Shown: positions 60,960 to 64,000 of the stretch, in pieces
How positions within the stretch are numbered: position 1 is the first letter of the stretch
Layout: each line of letters begins with the position of its first letter
Assembly (NCBI GenBank): GCA_030549495.1
Contig: JAUIRK010000790.1
Span: forward strand, 19,789 to 83,788
Direction: 5' to 3'
DNA length: 64,000 nucleotides
Source: Nectonema munidae
Lineage: Eukaryota; Nematomorpha; Nectonematoida; Nectonematidae
Notes under the pieces: generated by a model
Told to the model about the DNA's origin: nothing
Databases searched by the model: none
What the model saw: the letters and a program-made list of their open reading frames with translations, nothing else
Program-made: the position numbers and the translations under genes

Positions 60960-62247
60960 CAGAGGCGCACATCCTCAAAATTATTGAGGGGCGAAATTTT
61001 TTCTTGCAATTTTCAAAATTAGTGGTCTGGAAATACCACGGGAGACCAAATATTCAAGCAATCCTTTAAAATAGGGTGTATTCAGCGCATACCTAAAGTC
61101 CTAAATTTATAAGACTACTTTATATTTTTTTTACAAAATTGGTGAATTTTAATACTATACTTTCAGCGAAAATATTTTAATTAAATTTGCATATCGAATA
61201 TGGTGCGCAAAAAAAATGCCCCCGGAAAAAATGCTCCCAATTAAAAAGTGGGAAAAATTGCCCCCAATTAAAAAGTAGGAAAAAATACCCCAATTAAAAA
61301 GTAGGAAAAAATGCCCCCGAAAAAAATGCCCCAATTTAAAATTAAGGAAAAATGCCCCAACACAAAAAATTTCAAAAAATTATTAATTAAAATTTTTAAA
61401 AAAGATATGGCAAATAAAGATTTTTTGTAAAAAAAAAAGTTAACTTTTCATCTAAAACATTTAAAATTTAATTAAAGTAAACTAAAAAACTTAGCATACG
61501 ACAATTTTATACAAAATTTTTTTTTATAAAACAGCAAATATTTTTGGACTTTGTGTGTATCAGAACATTTTCTAAATATAATTTGTATTATAACTGATTT
61601 TAAGAACACATTCCCACAAATCTGCACCTTTGCTATTGTTTTCAAGAACTTTATAAAGAAAAAACCCTATAGATTAAGAAATTTTAGAAATTTAGCCTTT
61701 CAAAACGGTACTAAATAAAAATATTTATATAATTTTAAAAAATCCTGAAAATCATAAATTAGGGGGCATTTTTTCCTACTTTTTAATTTGGGGGATTTAT
61801 TTCGGGAGCATTTTTTCTGGAGGCATTTTTTCCAGGGGCATTTTTACATACAACCATCGAATATACACTATTTTAAAAAAATCCAAAAATGTTAGGGGGT
61901 GGAATAGGTTTTTCATTTGAAAAATGATGCAGTCTACTAGGCACATTACAGGAATTGATGAAAGGATATCTGATTCATAGAGAAAACAATTAACTCAAGT
62001 TTGCATAGTTTTATGAGTGAATGTAGTCTAAAGGCAAAGAGTCTACTAGACACCCTGTGATGTTTATATGAAAAAATGTGATTGATTCAGGGGCAATGGT
62101 ATAAAACGAAGTTATAATTGTGCAAACAAAAATAAAACAAAAAATTAAGATGGCATTATTTCATTTTACTAAGCATCATTCAAAAATAGTTTAAAAGCTA
62201 AATTGATACAAGTGGTCGCCCCCCCCCCCGCCGGATGTGCGCCCCTG
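60960..62247. mobile_element. Non-autonomous hAT element, 1.29 kb
   Basis: The left end CAGAGGCGCACATCC and the right end GGATGTGCGCCCCTG are terminal inverted repeats with one mismatch. Both sides carry the 8-bp direct repeat TGCAATAT (60952-60959 and 62248-62255), diagnostic for hAT. No transposase is inside. It hosts a second element at 61202-61855. Confidence 0.9.
61202..61855. mobile_element. Foldback element with 9-bp target duplication (Mutator-like?), nested
   Basis: The left end GGTGCGCAAAAAAAATGCCC mirrors the right end, reverse-complemented GGTTGTATGTAAAAATGCCC. Inside, AAAAAATGCCCCC and CAATTAAAAAGTAGGAAAAA words repeat, with matching reversed words at about 61760-61850. Both sides are flanked by ATCGAATAT (61193-61201 and 61856-61864). 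A 9-bp duplication with long terminal repeats suggests the Mutator superfamily; the family name is inference. Confidence 0.8.
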
Positions 62248-62522
62248 TGCAATATATAAGCAAGCATTCAGAGTAAAAAATCATATCCTCATTTAAATAT
62301 ACACACAAAAAGGGTAATACAATGTGTAAGAAACTATAAATAGCTAGCAAGGTTTTCATAAGGCCAAAAAACCGCTTATATGATGATTGGCAAAAGAATA
62401 TCTCAAAATAATTTTGTAACAAATTTAAATTATTTTGCTAAACAAAATAATCTGTCTTTTCTATATGTATTTTTATTAATAAGATTTAACAATAATTAAA
62501 CGAATATTGATTGATTTCTTGT

Positions 62523-62645
62523 GTGAACACTTTGAGAAAGAGTGGGACTCCTTTGTACGAAGAAATTAAGTGTCTGTTTTATAAAATTCGATTGAAAAAG
62601 AAACTAAAGGATTAGTCTAAGAAATTATAGTCCTCAAATGGCTAA
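62523..62645 (+). mobile_element. TTAA MITE, family A, decayed
   Basis: CACTTTGAGAAAGAGTGGGA, ATTCGATTGAAAAAGAAACT and AGTCCTCAAATGGCTAA follow the family with many changes; both TTAA sites are lost. Confidence 0.6.
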
Positions 62646-63171
62646 AATTAAAATTGAGCATTTATAATTATAAGGAACACTTAGCTTAAAATTGAAAAAA
62701 TGAAGCTTAAGTTTTGTCATTCTAACATGAGGAATTCAGAAATCAAAAACAGCAGAATTAACACTTTAATCAGGTTATCAGACATTTGATTTTAAACTAA
62801 GTTAAGAGATTTCATGAATGGGCTTATTAGCCTAAAAAGTTTTGAGGAAAAAGAAATAATGCCAATATTTTAATTAATAAAAAGGTGGTCTCAAAATATT
62901 CAACAAAATTCTTGTAAAATATTACGACATGATATTATAATCTCAGTGTATGCTTTGTGATATCTTTTTCGTCTATGTTATGAAAAGATGGTCACTAAGG
63001 AAGAATATATATGGCGTATCTGTGCTTGTGTTGCGTATATAAGATAAATTACTGGACAAACATGAATATAAAATCATGGAAATAAAAATTTTAATAAAAA
63101 GTTGACCTAAATTGCTAAAAAGATATTTTAATTCTTTTGTCCACAAAATGAGGTGAACGAAGATTACTTAC

Positions 63172-63241
63172 TTCCGCATTCAATATTTTGTTGATTTTTA
63201 CGAAGAATTTTGTTCATGTTCACATAGACTACAACCTTCAT
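63172..63241 (-). CDS. Possible alternative first coding exon of E75 (low confidence)
   Basis: On the minus strand an ATG at 63241 opens 23 codons (MKVVVYVNMNKILRKNQQNI+ECG), ending at a perfect donor A|GTAAGT in phase 1. That is the phase needed to join E75 exon 2 (acceptor at 55791). Insect E75 uses several alternative first exons far upstream, which makes this worth listing. The peptide itself is not recognised, and a chance ATG-plus-donor cannot be excluded. Confidence 0.3.
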
Positions 63242-63429
63242 ATAAAGAAAATTGTGGTGAAAGATCGCCAGGAACTTGCGTAAAATAATGATTTATAAGT
63301 TAAATTATTAAGAATTGTTGATTGCATATTATAAATAGCAAACTAACAATAATTGAAGTCAATGAATAAATTAAAATCACGTTGATAAAAATAGAAAATC
63401 ATTGTGATTTTTAGGCTATTTTACACAAT

Positions 63430-64000
63430 AAAAAACAATATCATCACATCACCCATCGTCATCCTCCTCTCATCATTACACATTGTCCAAATAAACCTCA
63501 ACACCATCATTACACATCATCATCAACCACATCATCATTACTCATCATCATCATTACACATCATCATCATTAGACATCATCATCATTACACCTCATTATC
63601 ATCATCATCATTACCCATCATCATGATCATCATCATTAACCATCATCATCACAAACCATCATCATCATCATCATTACACAACATCATCATCATTACACAT
63701 CTATCATCATCATCATTACACATCATCATTCTCATCATCATTACACATCATCATTCTCATCATCATTACACATCATCATTCTCATCATCATTACACATCA
63801 TCATTCTCATCATCATTACACATCATCATCATCATTACACATCATCATCATCATTACACATCATCATCATCACGACACATCATCATCATCATCACGACAC
63901 ATCATCATCATCATCACGACACATCATCATCATCATCACGACACATCATCATCATCATCACGACACATCATCATCATCATCACGACACATCATCATCATC
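63430..64000. repeat. CATCAT-rich minisatellite, runs off the window
   Basis: Trinucleotide ATC tracts are broken by TTACACA and, from about 63871, by CACGACA. The right part has an exact 22-bp unit (CACGACACATCATCATCATC+AT) at 63871, 63893, 63915, 63937, 63959 and 63981. About 63710-63830 has a ~25-bp unit with TTCTCATCATCATTACACAT. It is not complete in the window. Confidence 0.95.

Overview
The window is eukaryotic nuclear DNA and almost certainly from an arthropod. It is very AT-rich, with long introns bounded by GT..AG, many decayed DNA transposons, LINE and SINE pieces, and minisatellites. Two host genes can be assembled exon by exon with matching splice phases. One is the ecdysone-pathway nuclear receptor E75, an arthropod marker. 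The small introns, extreme AT content and piggyBac/hAT/Merlin load would suit a crustacean such as a caligid copepod, but that is a guess from composition, not from a sequence match.

Layout. 1-3.5 kb: the end of a repeat-rich TTAA element and a minus-strand LINE fragment. 4.5-7.6 kb: two intronless, divergent seven-transmembrane receptor genes in tandem on the plus strand. 8.3-12.4 kb: a 4.1 kb non-autonomous element flanked by TTAA, built of two tandem arrays with GC hairpins near its ends. 12.4-23.9 kb: gene-poor and full of transposon remains: a decayed piggyBac transposase split by a small hAT insertion, a short Merlin element with perfect terminal repeats, and two hAT transposase fragments. 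24.1-32.3 kb: a complete six-exon START-domain gene (STARD5-like, 224 aa, plus strand). 32.3-37.6 kb: intergenic, with hAT-like and piggyBac-type MITEs, a short LTR-retrotransposon fossil and a tRNA-related SINE. 37.6-57.3 kb: E75 on the minus strand, ten coding exons, 793 aa, tail-to-tail with the START gene. 57.3-64 kb: E75 upstream region with a 26-bp minisatellite, a nested pair of transposons (a foldback element inside a hAT element), a possible alternative first exon and a CATCAT-type minisatellite running off the window end.

How the parts relate. E75 is a nuclear receptor of the moulting cascade. The STARD5-like protein is predicted to be a cytosolic lipid/sterol carrier. Their adjacency is noted but no functional link is shown. 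The mobile elements are connected: TTAA-flanked MITEs of about 130 bp recur across the window, in both host genes' introns and directly upstream of the START gene, and the piggyBac transposase remnant at 15.2-16.8 kb is of the class that moves elements with TTAA target sites.
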